Shown: positions 1 through 7,866 of the stretch, in pieces
Layout of the letters: each line of letters begins with the position of its first letter
Position numbering within the stretch: position 1 is the first letter of the stretch
Source of the DNA: Caryophanales bacterium UBA5026
Lineage (GTDB): Bacteria > Bacillota_I > Bacilli_A > RF39 > UBA660
Reading direction: 5' to 3'
NCBI GenBank assembly: GCA_002416285.1
Contig: DICM01000035.1
Span: forward strand, 1-64,000
Length of the DNA stretch: 64,000 nucleotides
Notes under the pieces: generated by a model
Told to the model about the DNA's origin: nothing
The model's database searches: none
The model's input: only the letters and a program-made list of their open reading frames with translations
Program-made: the position numbers and the translations under genes

Positions 1-1608
1 AAAGGAGCAAGTTACTTTAAGAGCGAGGGAAGTGTTATTGGAAACGATAGTATTGTAACAATTACGGAGAATGATTACTATACGTTTTATGCGAGTGACT
101 ATGCGGGGAATGAGCAAGTGTATACGATTAATATTAACAACATTGATCTTACACCACCAGCGATAGAGATCGCAGTAAGTCCAGTAAATACAGTCACTTT
201 AAATGTAACGGTAACGATTGATTATGGAGATGCGACGAGTAAACAATATAAGATCGGAAACAGTAGTACATGGGTGAACTATAGTGCTCCATTCAATGTT
301 GATTCTTATACTGTGATGAATAACAATCTAGGAAACAGTGATAAGACGTTAACGATCTATGCGAAAGGGAAAGACCGTGCGGGAAACGAAGTGATTGAGA
401 CCTACAAAGTCTTAAGTCTCGATATTGATGCACCAGCAGTACCAGTGATCAATGCGAATGCCCAGTATCCTATTTTAACGAGTTATGGGGTTGATTTTAA
501 CTCAAGTACGACGATTGTTTATGATAGTAGAAAAGATGTCAAGAACTACTATAGTTTAGATAATGGAGCAACCTGGATAGAATATACAGGAGAGTTTAAG
601 CTTACAACTGGAACAATTAAAGCGAAGAGTGTGAAGACAAGTACGGGACTTGAAGTAACCGCCACTAAAACAGTCGGACTACCAACTGATGCGATTGGTC
701 CAGCTGCTTATGATGGAAATGAGAGTACATATATTTCAGTCATAACAGATCAATATATGTTGGTTGATAGTAGCATGGAAGGAAAAAATATAAGGATATA
801 TTGGACGGCTGGCTATACAGGAGTTGCTATCGAGTCATATATATATTATTTAGACGAGAACAAACAAGTTATTAGCAGTATATCAACAGATAATAAAAAT
901 GGTGTTTCACAGGTCTACAAGGTACCAAGTAAGACAGTTTGGATAAGGGTAAATTTAGGAGTAGGCTCTGTTGTTTCTTATCATGGAAAATTATATGAAA
1001 TTCAATCTGCAAATGAGCCAACATTTACGGCAGGAAACGGCTATATGTTACTCCATGCAGACCCAACAAAAGCAATTAGAACTCCATATCAAATGGTAAC
1101 TATTAATTACTTTCCAACGAGTGTCCAAAGACTATACCGTATTGGAACAACTGGAGACTGGAAAACTTATAATGATCAGCCAGTTAAGGTAAATCAAGGT
1201 GAAACGATTTATGCGAAAGGTATTGATCAGTACGGAAATGAGACAAGAGTAATTTCTAGTTATACAGCAAATGTAACGGATGCCTTAGGAACAGCAGCTT
1301 ATGATGGTAGTGATAGTACATATATTTCAGTCATAACAGATCAATATATGTTGGTTGATAGTAGCATGGAAGGAAAAAATATAAGGATATATTGGACGGC
1401 TGGCTATACAGGAGTTGCTATCGAGTCATATATATATTATTTAGACGAGAACAAACAAGTTATTAGCAGTATATCAACAGATAATAAAAATGGTGTTTCA
1501 CAGGTCTACAAGGTACCAAGTAAGACAGTTTGGATAAGGGTAAATTTAGGAGTAGGATCTGTTGTTTCTTATCATGGAAAATTATATGAAATTACACCAA
1601 TTCTATAA
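1..1608 (+). CDS. Ig-like repeat surface protein, 5' truncated by window edge
   Basis: The frame is open from base 1, so the gene begins outside the window; only the C-terminal 535 codons are visible. The sequence is made of beta-rich modules with recurring phrases such as YAKGKDRAGNE, YAKGIDQYGNE and YSLDNGATW, typical of bacterial Ig-like or OmpL47-type extracellular repeats. Two copies of a module of about 93 residues (starting STYISVITDQYM) lie in the last half. No LPXTG anchor or membrane segment is seen at the C-terminus, which ends directly after the second module (YEITPIL). The role is probably a secreted or surface adhesin or glycan-binding protein; this is inferred from composition. 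The Ig-like part uses more GC-ending codons (ACG, GCG) than the repeat module, which suggests a mosaic origin. Confidence 0.8.
   Translation, partial: KGASYFKSEGSVIGNDSIVTITENDYYTFYASDYAGNEQVYTININNIDLTPPAIEIAVSPVNTVTLNVTVTIDYGDATSKQYKIGNSSTWVNYSAPFNVDSYTVMNNNLGNSDKTLTIYAKGKDRAGNEVIETYKVLSLDIDAPAVPVINANAQYPILTSYGVDFNSSTTIVYDSRKDVKNYYSLDNGATWIEYTGEFKLTTGTIKAKSVKTSTGLEVTATKTVGLPTDAIGPAAYDGNESTYISVITDQYMLVDSSMEGKNIRIYWTAGYTGVAIESYIYYLDENKQVISSISTDNKNGVSQVYKVPSKTVWIRVNLGVGSVVSYHGKLYEIQSANEPTFTAGNGYMLLHADPTKAIRTPYQMVTINYFPTSVQRLYRIGTTGDWKTYNDQPVKVNQGETIYAKGIDQYGNETRVISSYTANVTDALGTAAYDGSDSTYISVITDQYMLVDSSMEGKNIRIYWTAGYTGVAIESYIYYLDENKQVISSISTDNKNGVSQVYKVPSKTVWIRVNLGVGSVVSYHGKLYEITPIL
724..1002 (+). 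repeat. 279-bp direct repeat, copy 1
   Basis: First copy of a direct repeat inside the surface-protein gene. It matches 1315-1593 at a fixed offset of 591 bp with one difference that I can find (C966 against A1557), which is synonymous (GGC/GGA Gly). It encodes a module beginning STYISVITDQYM. Confidence 0.9.
1315..1593 (+). repeat. 279-bp direct repeat, copy 2
   Basis: Second copy of the repeat at 724-1002. It is in frame and forms the extreme C-terminus of the surface protein. Near-identity at the DNA level suggests recent duplication or ongoing gene conversion. Confidence 0.9.
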
Positions 1609-1617
1609 GGAGAAAAT

Positions 1618-1710
1618 ATGAAGAAAAAAGAACAAGTATTCACAACCTGTTTTGTTGGAAACAATGAAGCAATTAAACAGGTAAAATTTGAAGTGGTGAA
1701 GGAAAAATAA
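1618..1710 (+). CDS. Possible 30-codon small ORF after surface protein
   Basis: An ATG at 1618 follows a good ribosome binding site (AAGGAG at 1608-1613, overlapping the preceding stop) and opens 30 codons beginning MKKKEQVFTTCFVGNN. A further 18-codon ORF (1714-1770) follows directly. Neither resembles a family I know. They may be a genuine small peptide or the eroded remains of a longer gene. The rest of the stretch up to the serS promoter at 1864 shows nothing I can support. Confidence 0.3.
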   Translation: MKKKEQVFTTCFVGNNEAIKQVKFEVVKEK

Positions 1711-1863
1711 ACTATGAAAGCGTTGCAGTTCGATCAATACTTGGAATTATCTTCAAATTACCAGTATTAAATTAATTCCATAAAAATTCAGTTTTAATAT
1801 TTGATTCGGTAAATATATTTATATTACAATAAGTAAATATTACTTTAAAAACAATAAATAAGA

Positions 1864-1892
1864 TTGACACTAAAAAATAGAAGTGATATGAT
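1864..1892 (+). promoter_or_regulatory. Sigma-A promoter of serS T-box transcript
   Basis: TTGACA (1864-1869) and TATGAT (1887-1892) are separated by exactly 17 bp, directly upstream of the T-box leader. Confidence 0.85.
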
Positions 1893-1899
1893 ATTTTTA

Positions 1900-2095
1900 T
1901 AAATCGCTGAAAGAGACTAGTAAAAGAGAATTCTGAATTAGAAAGTTCGTGGTTGATGAAAACGAACCAGAAGAATCTTCGAATCTACTCTAGAGAGAAA
2001 TGCAAACATTTCCGGGGAAACCCGTTATCTAAAATTAAGACGATGATTAGGATGGTACCGTGCTATGCACTCCTAACAGTCGTCTTTTTTTGTCT
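1900..2095 (+). promoter_or_regulatory. T-box leader (serine) controlling serS
   Basis: The T-box sequence AGGATGGTACCGTG (2050-2063) lies inside a terminator-like hairpin: TTAGGA/TCCTAA and AGACGA/TCGTCT pair, then a run of T follows. Upstream, GAA is followed by TCT at 1984-1986, a serine codon in the position expected of a specifier loop. The known mechanism is that uncharged tRNA-Ser stabilises the antiterminator and permits serS transcription. The specifier assignment is read by eye. Confidence 0.9.
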
Positions 2096-2124
2096 TTTTC
2101 AGCTATATAGAAAAGAGGAATAAC

Positions 2125-3411
2125 ATGATTGACATGAAGTGGATCCGAGAAAATCCAGAGAAAGTAAAAGAAAATATTCAAAAAAAATTTCAAACTCACA
2201 AGTTACACTTAGTAGATGAAGTACGTGGTTATGATGAAGAGGTACGTAAATTAAAACAAGAAGGTGATTCCCTAAGAAGTGACCGTAACGAGAAGAGTAA
2301 ACAAATTGGTAATTTAATGCGTGATGGAAAAAAAGAAGAAGCAGAATCTATTAAACAAGAGGTAAATAAAATGGCCTCTAGAATCGTTGAAATTGAAGAA
2401 CAAGAGGAAAAGCTGCAAGGAAAGATTAAAGAAATAATGATGGTCATTCCAAACATTATTGATGATAGTGTACCAATTGGAGAAGACGACTCTAAAAATG
2501 TTGAAATTGAAAAATTTGGTGAACCATTAGTACCAGATTATGAAATTCCACATCATGCTGATATTATTGCTAGATTAAATGGTCTAGATAAAGATAGTTC
2601 AGGAAGAACGAGTGGGAATGGATTTTACTATCTTATGGGAGATATTGCACGCCTTAGTTCAGCAATGCTATCATATGCTAGAGATTTTATGATCGATAAG
2701 GGATTCACTTATTGTATTCCACCATTTATGATTCGTAGTGATGTCGTAAAAGGTGTTATGAGTTTTGAAGAAATGGATGCTATGATGTATAAAATAGAAG
2801 GAGAAGATCTTTACCTTATTGGAACGAGTGAACACTCTATGATCGGGAAATTCAAAGATCAAATTATTAAGGAAGAGGAGCTACCAATTACTTTAACTTC
2901 TTATTCTCCATGTTTTAGAAAAGAAGTAGGTGCTCATGGTATTGAAGAACGAGGAATTTATCGGGTTCACCAATTTGAGAAACAGGAAATGGTTGTTCTA
3001 TGTAAACCAGAGGAAGCAATGGATTGGTACTATAAGATGTTAAATTGTACAATTGAATTATTCCGTAATATGGATATTCCAGTACATAGTTTAGAATGCT
3101 GCAGTGGCGACTTAGCAGATTTAAAAGTAAAATCTTGTGATGTTGAAGCATGGAGTCCAAGACAGAAGAAATACTTTGAAGTAGGATCATGTTCAACACT
3201 TGGAGATGCTCAAGCAAGACGTTTAGGAATTCGTACCAAAGGGGAAAATGGAACTTATTACGTAAGTACTTTAAATAATACTGTTTTAGCTAATACTAGA
3301 GCACTTATCGCTTTAATTGAAAATAACTATCAAGAAGATGGAAGTGTTAAAATACCAAAAGTATTACAACCATATATGGGTGGTAAAACAATTATTGAAC
3401 CCAAAAAATAG
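2125..3411 (+). CDS. serS: Serine--tRNA ligase
   Basis: A class II aminoacyl-tRNA synthetase that charges tRNA-Ser (and tRNA-Sec where present) in the cytoplasm. The 428 residues match normal SerRS length. Residues 1-110 form the charged, coiled-coil tRNA-binding arm that begins MIDMKWIRENPE. The catalytic core holds motif 2 (FRKEVGAHG near residue 263) and a motif 3 region around NNTVLANTRALIALIEN. The start at ATG 2125 has an AGAGGA site six bases upstream and fits the family N-terminus. The gene sits alone behind a serine T-box and is closed by a hairpin that overlaps its stop codon. Confidence 0.97.
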   Translation: MIDMKWIRENPEKVKENIQKKFQTHKLHLVDEVRGYDEEVRKLKQEGDSLRSDRNEKSKQIGNLMRDGKKEEAESIKQEVNKMASRIVEIEEQEEKLQGKIKEIMMVIPNIIDDSVPIGEDDSKNVEIEKFGEPLVPDYEIPHHADIIARLNGLDKDSSGRTSGNGFYYLMGDIARLSSAMLSYARDFMIDKGFTYCIPPFMIRSDVVKGVMSFEEMDAMMYKIEGEDLYLIGTSEHSMIGKFKDQIIKEEELPITLTSYSPCFRKEVGAHGIEERGIYRVHQFEKQEMVVLCKPEEAMDWYYKMLNCTIELFRNMDIPVHSLECCSGDLADLKVKSCDVEAWSPRQKKYFEVGSCSTLGDAQARRLGIRTKGENGTYYVSTLNNTVLANTRALIALIENNYQEDGSVKIPKVLQPYMGGKTIIEPKK

Positions 3412-3431
3412 ATGGATTACCATCTTTTTTT
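3411..3431 (+). terminator. Terminator of serS
   Basis: GATGG (3411-3415), loop ATTA, CCATC (3420-3424), then seven T. It starts on the last base of the serS stop codon. Confidence 0.75.
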
Positions 3432-3488
3432 ACGTCATAAAATTGATTTTAAGAGCAAACTGTAATAGAATATAGGAGAGGTGATAAT

Positions 3489-3995
3489 GTGTTGTATCAT
3501 AACAAAACAGCATATACGAAAGAAGAATTAATAAAATTTCAAAGATATCATTTTGAAAAAGTTAATGGCACAGTTTACAAGATAAATACTGCTTTATCGA
3601 TTTTAATTATTGCGATTGCTATCTTTTTATTAATACTAAATGATTACATAGGGTTTATCTATCTATTAATCGGAATTTTTCTTATGCTTTTTATGAAATT
3701 TCTACCTAACATTCATTTCCAATTGGCAAATAAAAAGAATAAGATATTGTCTGATTTAGAAAATGATTATCAATTTGATGAGGATTTCATTGAAATAAAA
3801 AATAGTATCTCAACATCTAGAATAAAGTATGATCAACTTTATAAAGTTTATGAATCGGATTTCGGTTTTTATCTATATATTTCTTGGAACCAAGGGTTCA
3901 TTATGAATAAGAATAATTTTCTTAAAGGAACATCTGATGAATTTTCTAATTTTATAGCATCCCAGGTAGAAGACAGATATCAATATAAAAAATAA
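3489..3995 (+). CDS. YcxB-like two-TM membrane protein
   Basis: A 168-residue protein of the YcxB type. Two hydrophobic segments (about residues 34-52 and 55-72, for example ILIIAIAIFLLILNDYIGF) are followed by a soluble domain containing YDQLYKVYESDFGFYLYI and a late hydrophilic tail, the usual YcxB layout. The function of this family is not known; it is thought to be a small integral membrane protein. I chose GTG 3489 because AGGAGAGG lies at a good distance upstream; TTG 3492 is an alternative. It stands between the serS terminator and mutM as a single gene. Confidence 0.75.
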   Translation: MLYHNKTAYTKEELIKFQRYHFEKVNGTVYKINTALSILIIAIAIFLLILNDYIGFIYLLIGIFLMLFMKFLPNIHFQLANKKNKILSDLENDYQFDEDFIEIKNSISTSRIKYDQLYKVYESDFGFYLYISWNQGFIMNKNNFLKGTSDEFSNFIASQVEDRYQYKK

Positions 3996-4075
3996 ACTAT
4001 TCATCTATTTTCTAGAAATTGGTTATTTCAAACAAAAATTTTTATGATACAATAAGATCCGAAAGAGGTGTAATT

Positions 4076-4900
4076 ATGCCTGAATTAGCTGAGGTAGAGA
4101 CTGTAAAAGAAGTATTAAAAGGAAAAATACTTGGGAAAACAATAGCGAAAGTAAAAGTATATTGGCCAAATATTATAGAATATCCAGAAGTAAAAACATT
4201 TGAGCAAGAATTAATTGGCGAAACAATCCATGATATGAAACGACGTGGGAAATGGATTTTATTTGAACTCAATCATTATTATCTATTAAGTCATCTTAGA
4301 ATGGAAGGAAAATATTTTTTTCGAACTCCAAAAGATCCGATTGTAAAACATGAACATGTTGTATTTACGTTTATTGATCAAACTGAAATGCGATATCATG
4401 ATACACGTAAGTTTGGTAAAATGCATTTAATTGAAAAGGAACAAATTGATTCAATAGGGCCTCTATTGGAACTAGGATATGAACCTTGGGATGAAAACTT
4501 AACAATTTCATACTTAAAAAATAAATATAAAACGAAACATTTACCGATAAAAACTGTTCTACTAGATCAAACTATTATTGTGGGAATAGGAAATATTTAT
4601 GCAGATGAAGTTTTATTTTTAAGTAAAATTAACCCTGTCACAAGATGCTGTGATCTAACGAAAAAAGATTTAGGAGCTATTATTGAAAACACCAAGATCG
4701 TATTAGAAAAAGCTATTGCAGCTGGTGGAACAACCATTCGTACCTATATGGCTAGTGAAGGTGTTCACGGAAAATTTGTAAATAATTTAAATGTTCATGG
4801 TAGAGAGAATGAACCATGTCCAATTTGTGGTACGTTAATCACAAAGACAAAAGTTGGAGGAAGAGGAACTTATTTTTGTGTGGAATGTCAAAAAAGATAG
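4076..4900 (+). CDS. mutM: Formamidopyrimidine-DNA glycosylase
   Basis: A base-excision repair enzyme that removes 8-oxoguanine and FapyG and nicks by beta,delta-elimination. The start at ATG 4076 (AGAGGTG upstream) puts the catalytic Pro2-Glu3 at the N-terminus (MPELAEVETV), as the mechanism requires, and gives 274 residues, normal for the family. The C-terminal zinc finger is seen as CPIC near residue 248 and CVEC near residue 268. The family motif PELPEVETV has Ala in place of the second Pro. The promoter of the next T-box begins only ten bases after the stop, so mutM has no clear terminator of its own. Confidence 0.96.
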   Translation: MPELAEVETVKEVLKGKILGKTIAKVKVYWPNIIEYPEVKTFEQELIGETIHDMKRRGKWILFELNHYYLLSHLRMEGKYFFRTPKDPIVKHEHVVFTFIDQTEMRYHDTRKFGKMHLIEKEQIDSIGPLLELGYEPWDENLTISYLKNKYKTKHLPIKTVLLDQTIIVGIGNIYADEVLFLSKINPVTRCCDLTKKDLGAIIENTKIVLEKAIAAGGTTIRTYMASEGVHGKFVNNLNVHGRENEPCPICGTLITKTKVGGRGTYFCVECQKR

Positions 4901-4909
4901 TAAAAAACA

Positions 4910-4938
4910 TTGACGAAAAGGAAATATACGGTTATACT
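4910..4938 (+). promoter_or_regulatory. Promoter of hisS-aspS T-box transcript
   Basis: TTGACG (4910-4915) and TATACT (4933-4938) with a 17-bp spacer, directly after mutM. Confidence 0.8.
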
Positions 4939-4944
4939 AAGAAT

Positions 4945-5150
4945 ACTTTATCTGGTGCAAGAGTAAAAATAAAACTATCTAGAGACAATGTGGTTGGTGA
5001 GAACATTGTAGTGTTTATTTTGAATGACAGCACATTTACTAGATAAACGCATTTCTGCGTTAAAGAATTAAGCGTATAGCAGAGGCTATAAAGTAAGGTG
5101 GTACCGCGGGGAAACTCGTCCTTAATTTATTAGTCTTTTTTTGTTTGTAA
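4945..5150 (+). promoter_or_regulatory. T-box leader upstream of two unknown genes and hisS-aspS
   Basis: Classical T-box AAGGTGGTACCGCGG at 5095-5109 pairs into a terminator with CCTTA and a later run of T. Stem I is recognisable from the GGTTGGTGAGAAC segment (4992-5004). In the expected specifier strand GAAT is followed by GAC (5026-5028, Asp), with CAC (His) a few bases later. Asp fits aspS and His fits hisS; I favour Asp but cannot prove the register by eye. Confidence 0.9.
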
Positions 5151-5197
5151 TACGTAATAAACAATAATTGCTTACGTTGTATCTGGGGAGTGATTGT

Positions 5198-5869
5198 GTG
5201 AAAGAATTTATTGAGCAAAAGATAAATGAAATTAATAGTGAGATTGAAATAAAGAATTTAATTATGCGACACAATCCAAATATTAAAGATGAAATTTATA
5301 AGACAATTCTGGATCTTGAATATATATGTTCTTATTACTCAAATTTAATAAAAAATTATTCAAATGAGGAAGACTTTTTAGATGATTGTGAAAAAATTTT
5401 TGGTTTTGCTTCAAAGAAGTTTGCTAATCATTATTTAGACATTTACAAGAGACACATAATCGTTGAAAAAAATGTTTATAAGTGCACTCTAAAAACGAAA
5501 CAATCGACTATAATAAATTCAGAAGGTATACCAACTTTTTTACAATCCGCTCTTTATCTCTTCCAAACAGTTGAAAATTCTTCTTTAGTAGCGGATTTGG
5601 TAGCTTGTCTTGGTGTTTGTTACGGATTAAAAGGTTTGTTAAATTATGATCAAATGAAGCAATACCTGATTCTATTTTCTAGTCAAATAGTTATCCTACT
5701 ATTAGAAAACAAATTAGAAACTATATTTGATAAATGGAATCAGATGTCTACAGATTCAATTATTCATATGGAAGTTTATTTGCATGTAAAAGGGAAACAG
5801 ATAGATGAAAATAGCATCGAAAATCCAATCGTTAAGAAAAAGACGAATAAATATGTCAGGAGGATATAA
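5198..5869 (+). CDS. Unknown protein, paralogue of next gene
   Basis: A 223-residue protein that I do not recognise. GTG 5198 is preferred because GGGGAG lies seven bases upstream; the frame is open further 5' but lacks a site there. It is helical and probably cytoplasmic, with a modestly hydrophobic stretch near residues 118-175 (SALYLFQTVENSSLVADL and after). It lies between the T-box and hisS, so it should be controlled by the T-box. A segment with DCEKIFGFA and YLDIYKRHIIVEKNVYKC resembles a segment of the next protein, which indicates tandem duplication. Its C-terminal coding end contains the ribosome binding site of the next gene. Confidence 0.7.
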   Translation: MKEFIEQKINEINSEIEIKNLIMRHNPNIKDEIYKTILDLEYICSYYSNLIKNYSNEEDFLDDCEKIFGFASKKFANHYLDIYKRHIIVEKNVYKCTLKTKQSTIINSEGIPTFLQSALYLFQTVENSSLVADLVACLGVCYGLKGLLNYDQMKQYLILFSSQIVILLLENKLETIFDKWNQMSTDSIIHMEVYLHVKGKQIDENSIENPIVKKKTNKYVRRI

Positions 5870-5870
5870 T

Positions 5871-6578
5871 ATGAGGGAAAAATCTTTACAAACGAATATA
5901 GATGATCCAGTCGTAGCAAAAATAAAAAATAGAATAAAAACAACCAATGAAGCATTGATGGCTCAAGAAAGAATGAAAGAATCAGATTATGAAACTCATA
6001 GAGAAAGAGCGGAATCAGAATGTATGAGATTACTCTATCAAAGCAAACAATATAGTGATTTACGCATGTATTATAATGGTAAAAATCATTTTGATATAAT
6101 ACAATTTGAAAAAGATTGTGGTTGGGCATTTAATGATAGGTCATCCGAACTTTTAAATCAGTATTTATCTTATTTCCGAGAGTATATAGTTGTTAAAAAT
6201 GATATAATATCCTGTGTAAAGAAAGTAAAAACATATAAAGAAGAGAAACAACTAAGTTTTACACAAGATATCGACAAAATTTTTGGAAATAAAATAACTT
6301 CTTATATTTTAATGATTGTATTTGGAAAAAGTAAACAAAAGGATTATTTGGAGCTATTGCAATATCAAGCAGAAGAGCGAAGAAAATATTATCCATTGGT
6401 GGATAGATTACAGGAACTAGACTTTACATTGCAAAGCCACCGTGAACAGTGGAAAAATGAGCAACCATGGTTAACTGCATATCTGGATATTTATTTAGCT
6501 ATACAGGAAGAAAAATTGAAGCAAGAAAACAGCAACAATATTACCCAAACAAAACAATATAAAAAGGAGATGAATTAA
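5871..6578 (+). CDS. Unknown protein, paralogue of previous gene
   Basis: A 235-residue protein that I do not recognise, charged and mostly helical. ATG 5871 is preceded by AGGAGGATATAAT, a strong site, and lies one base after the previous stop. The segment EKDCGWAFNDRSSELL with YLSYFREYIVVKNDIISC aligns by eye with the matching segment of the previous protein. A hydrophobic stretch near residue 140 (SYILMIVFG) is too short to call membrane-spanning. hisS starts two bases after its stop, so both are translated with hisS-aspS. A role linked to translation or amino-acid supply is only suggested by context. Confidence 0.7.
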   Translation: MREKSLQTNIDDPVVAKIKNRIKTTNEALMAQERMKESDYETHRERAESECMRLLYQSKQYSDLRMYYNGKNHFDIIQFEKDCGWAFNDRSSELLNQYLSYFREYIVVKNDIISCVKKVKTYKEEKQLSFTQDIDKIFGNKITSYILMIVFGKSKQKDYLELLQYQAEERRKYYPLVDRLQELDFTLQSHREQWKNEQPWLTAYLDIYLAIQEEKLKQENSNNITQTKQYKKEMN

Positions 6579-6579
6579 A

Positions 6580-7866
6580 ATGATTCAAAAACCAAAAGGA
6601 ACTTATGATGTTTATGGTGAAAAAGGAACCGCGTTATTAGAAATAGAAAAATTGATGAAAGTTTTAATGGAGAATTACGGATATGAATATGTTCGAACAC
6701 CAATCTTTGAGGCTAGTGAACTATTCCATAGAGGTGTTGGGGAAACAAGTGATATTGTTACCAAAGAGACCTATGATTTTAAAGATCGTGGAGACCGTAA
6801 TATGACTTTACGACCAGAAGGAACAGCTGGAGTTGTGAGAAGTTATATTGAAAACAAACGTTATGCTGAAGCAAAACAACCGATTAAAACATGGTACTAT
6901 GGAACGATGTATCGCTATGAAAGACCACAATCTGGAAGATATCGTGAACTTTCCCAGTTTGGTGTCGAAGTATTTGGAAGTACCGATCCTATCTTAGATG
7001 CAGAAGTAATTAGTATACCAGTTCATTTTTATCAACTTTTAGGATTAAAAGGAATCAAAGTAAAAATGAATAGCTTAGGAGATAAGGAATCGAGAGAGGC
7101 ATATCGTAATGCTTTATTAGATTATTTTAAACCATATGTTGACAGTTTATGTGAAGATTGCAAAGCGAGATACGAAAAAAATCCATTAAGGATTCTCGAT
7201 TGTAAAGTAGATCACGACAAAGAATGTATGAAACATGCTCCAAAAATGACGGACTTCTTGAATGAAGAGAGTAAAGAACATTTTAGGAAGGTACAAGAAT
7301 ATTTAAATTATCTAGAAATTCCGTTTGAAGTAGATCCTAATATTGTAAGGGGACTTGATTATTATACTCACACGGTATTTGAAGTAGAAGCGGATATCGA
7401 AGGATTTGGAAGTAACAATGTGCTCTGTGGTGGAGGGAGATACGATCACTTAATAGAACAATTAGATGGACCAGCAACACCAGGTGTCGGATTTGCCATG
7501 GGGATAGAGCGACTACTAATTGCCTTAGATTTAGAAGGAATTCATTTTCATGAAGAAGGACTTGATTGTTATGTTGTTCCGATGGATGAAGAATATAAGA
7601 AAGAAGCCTTTTCAATGACAAATGCACTTCGTATGAGTGGGTTTAAATCAGATATGGATCCGATGAATCGCAATTTAAAGAGTAACTTTAAACAAGCTGA
7701 CTATCGTAATGCTCATTTCATCATGTTAGTTGGAGAAGAAGAAATTAAAGGTGAATTTGTGACCATTAAAGATAATCATACGAAAGAAGAAAGCAAAGTC
7801 AAAATTAATGAGATTGTAGATTTCTTAGATGAGTGTTTAGAAAGGTGTGAAGATCATGAAGATTAG
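6580..7866 (+). CDS. hisS: Histidine--tRNA ligase
   Basis: A class II synthetase that charges tRNA-His. The 428 residues begin MIQKPKGTYDVYGE, as in the family. Motif 2 is seen as the TMYRYERPQSGRYRE region, followed by the His-binding motif RGLDYYTHTVFE and the motif 3 region GVGFAMGIERLL; the C-terminal anticodon-binding domain follows from about residue 325. An AAGGAG site precedes ATG 6580. The 3' end overlaps aspS by eleven bases, and the pair is the usual Bacillota hisS-aspS unit. Confidence 0.97.
   Translation: MIQKPKGTYDVYGEKGTALLEIEKLMKVLMENYGYEYVRTPIFEASELFHRGVGETSDIVTKETYDFKDRGDRNMTLRPEGTAGVVRSYIENKRYAEAKQPIKTWYYGTMYRYERPQSGRYRELSQFGVEVFGSTDPILDAEVISIPVHFYQLLGLKGIKVKMNSLGDKESREAYRNALLDYFKPYVDSLCEDCKARYEKNPLRILDCKVDHDKECMKHAPKMTDFLNEESKEHFRKVQEYLNYLEIPFEVDPNIVRGLDYYTHTVFEVEADIEGFGSNNVLCGGGRYDHLIEQLDGPATPGVGFAMGIERLLIALDLEGIHFHEEGLDCYVVPMDEEYKKEAFSMTNALRMSGFKSDMDPMNRNLKSNFKQADYRNAHFIMLVGEEEIKGEFVTIKDNHTKEESKVKINEIVDFLDECLERCEDHED

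Noticed and set aside
4816..5046. A 76-codon frame from the end of mutM into the next leader
   Set aside because: It lies in another frame of mutM and then in the T-box stem; it has no ribosome binding site and is explained by the two known features.
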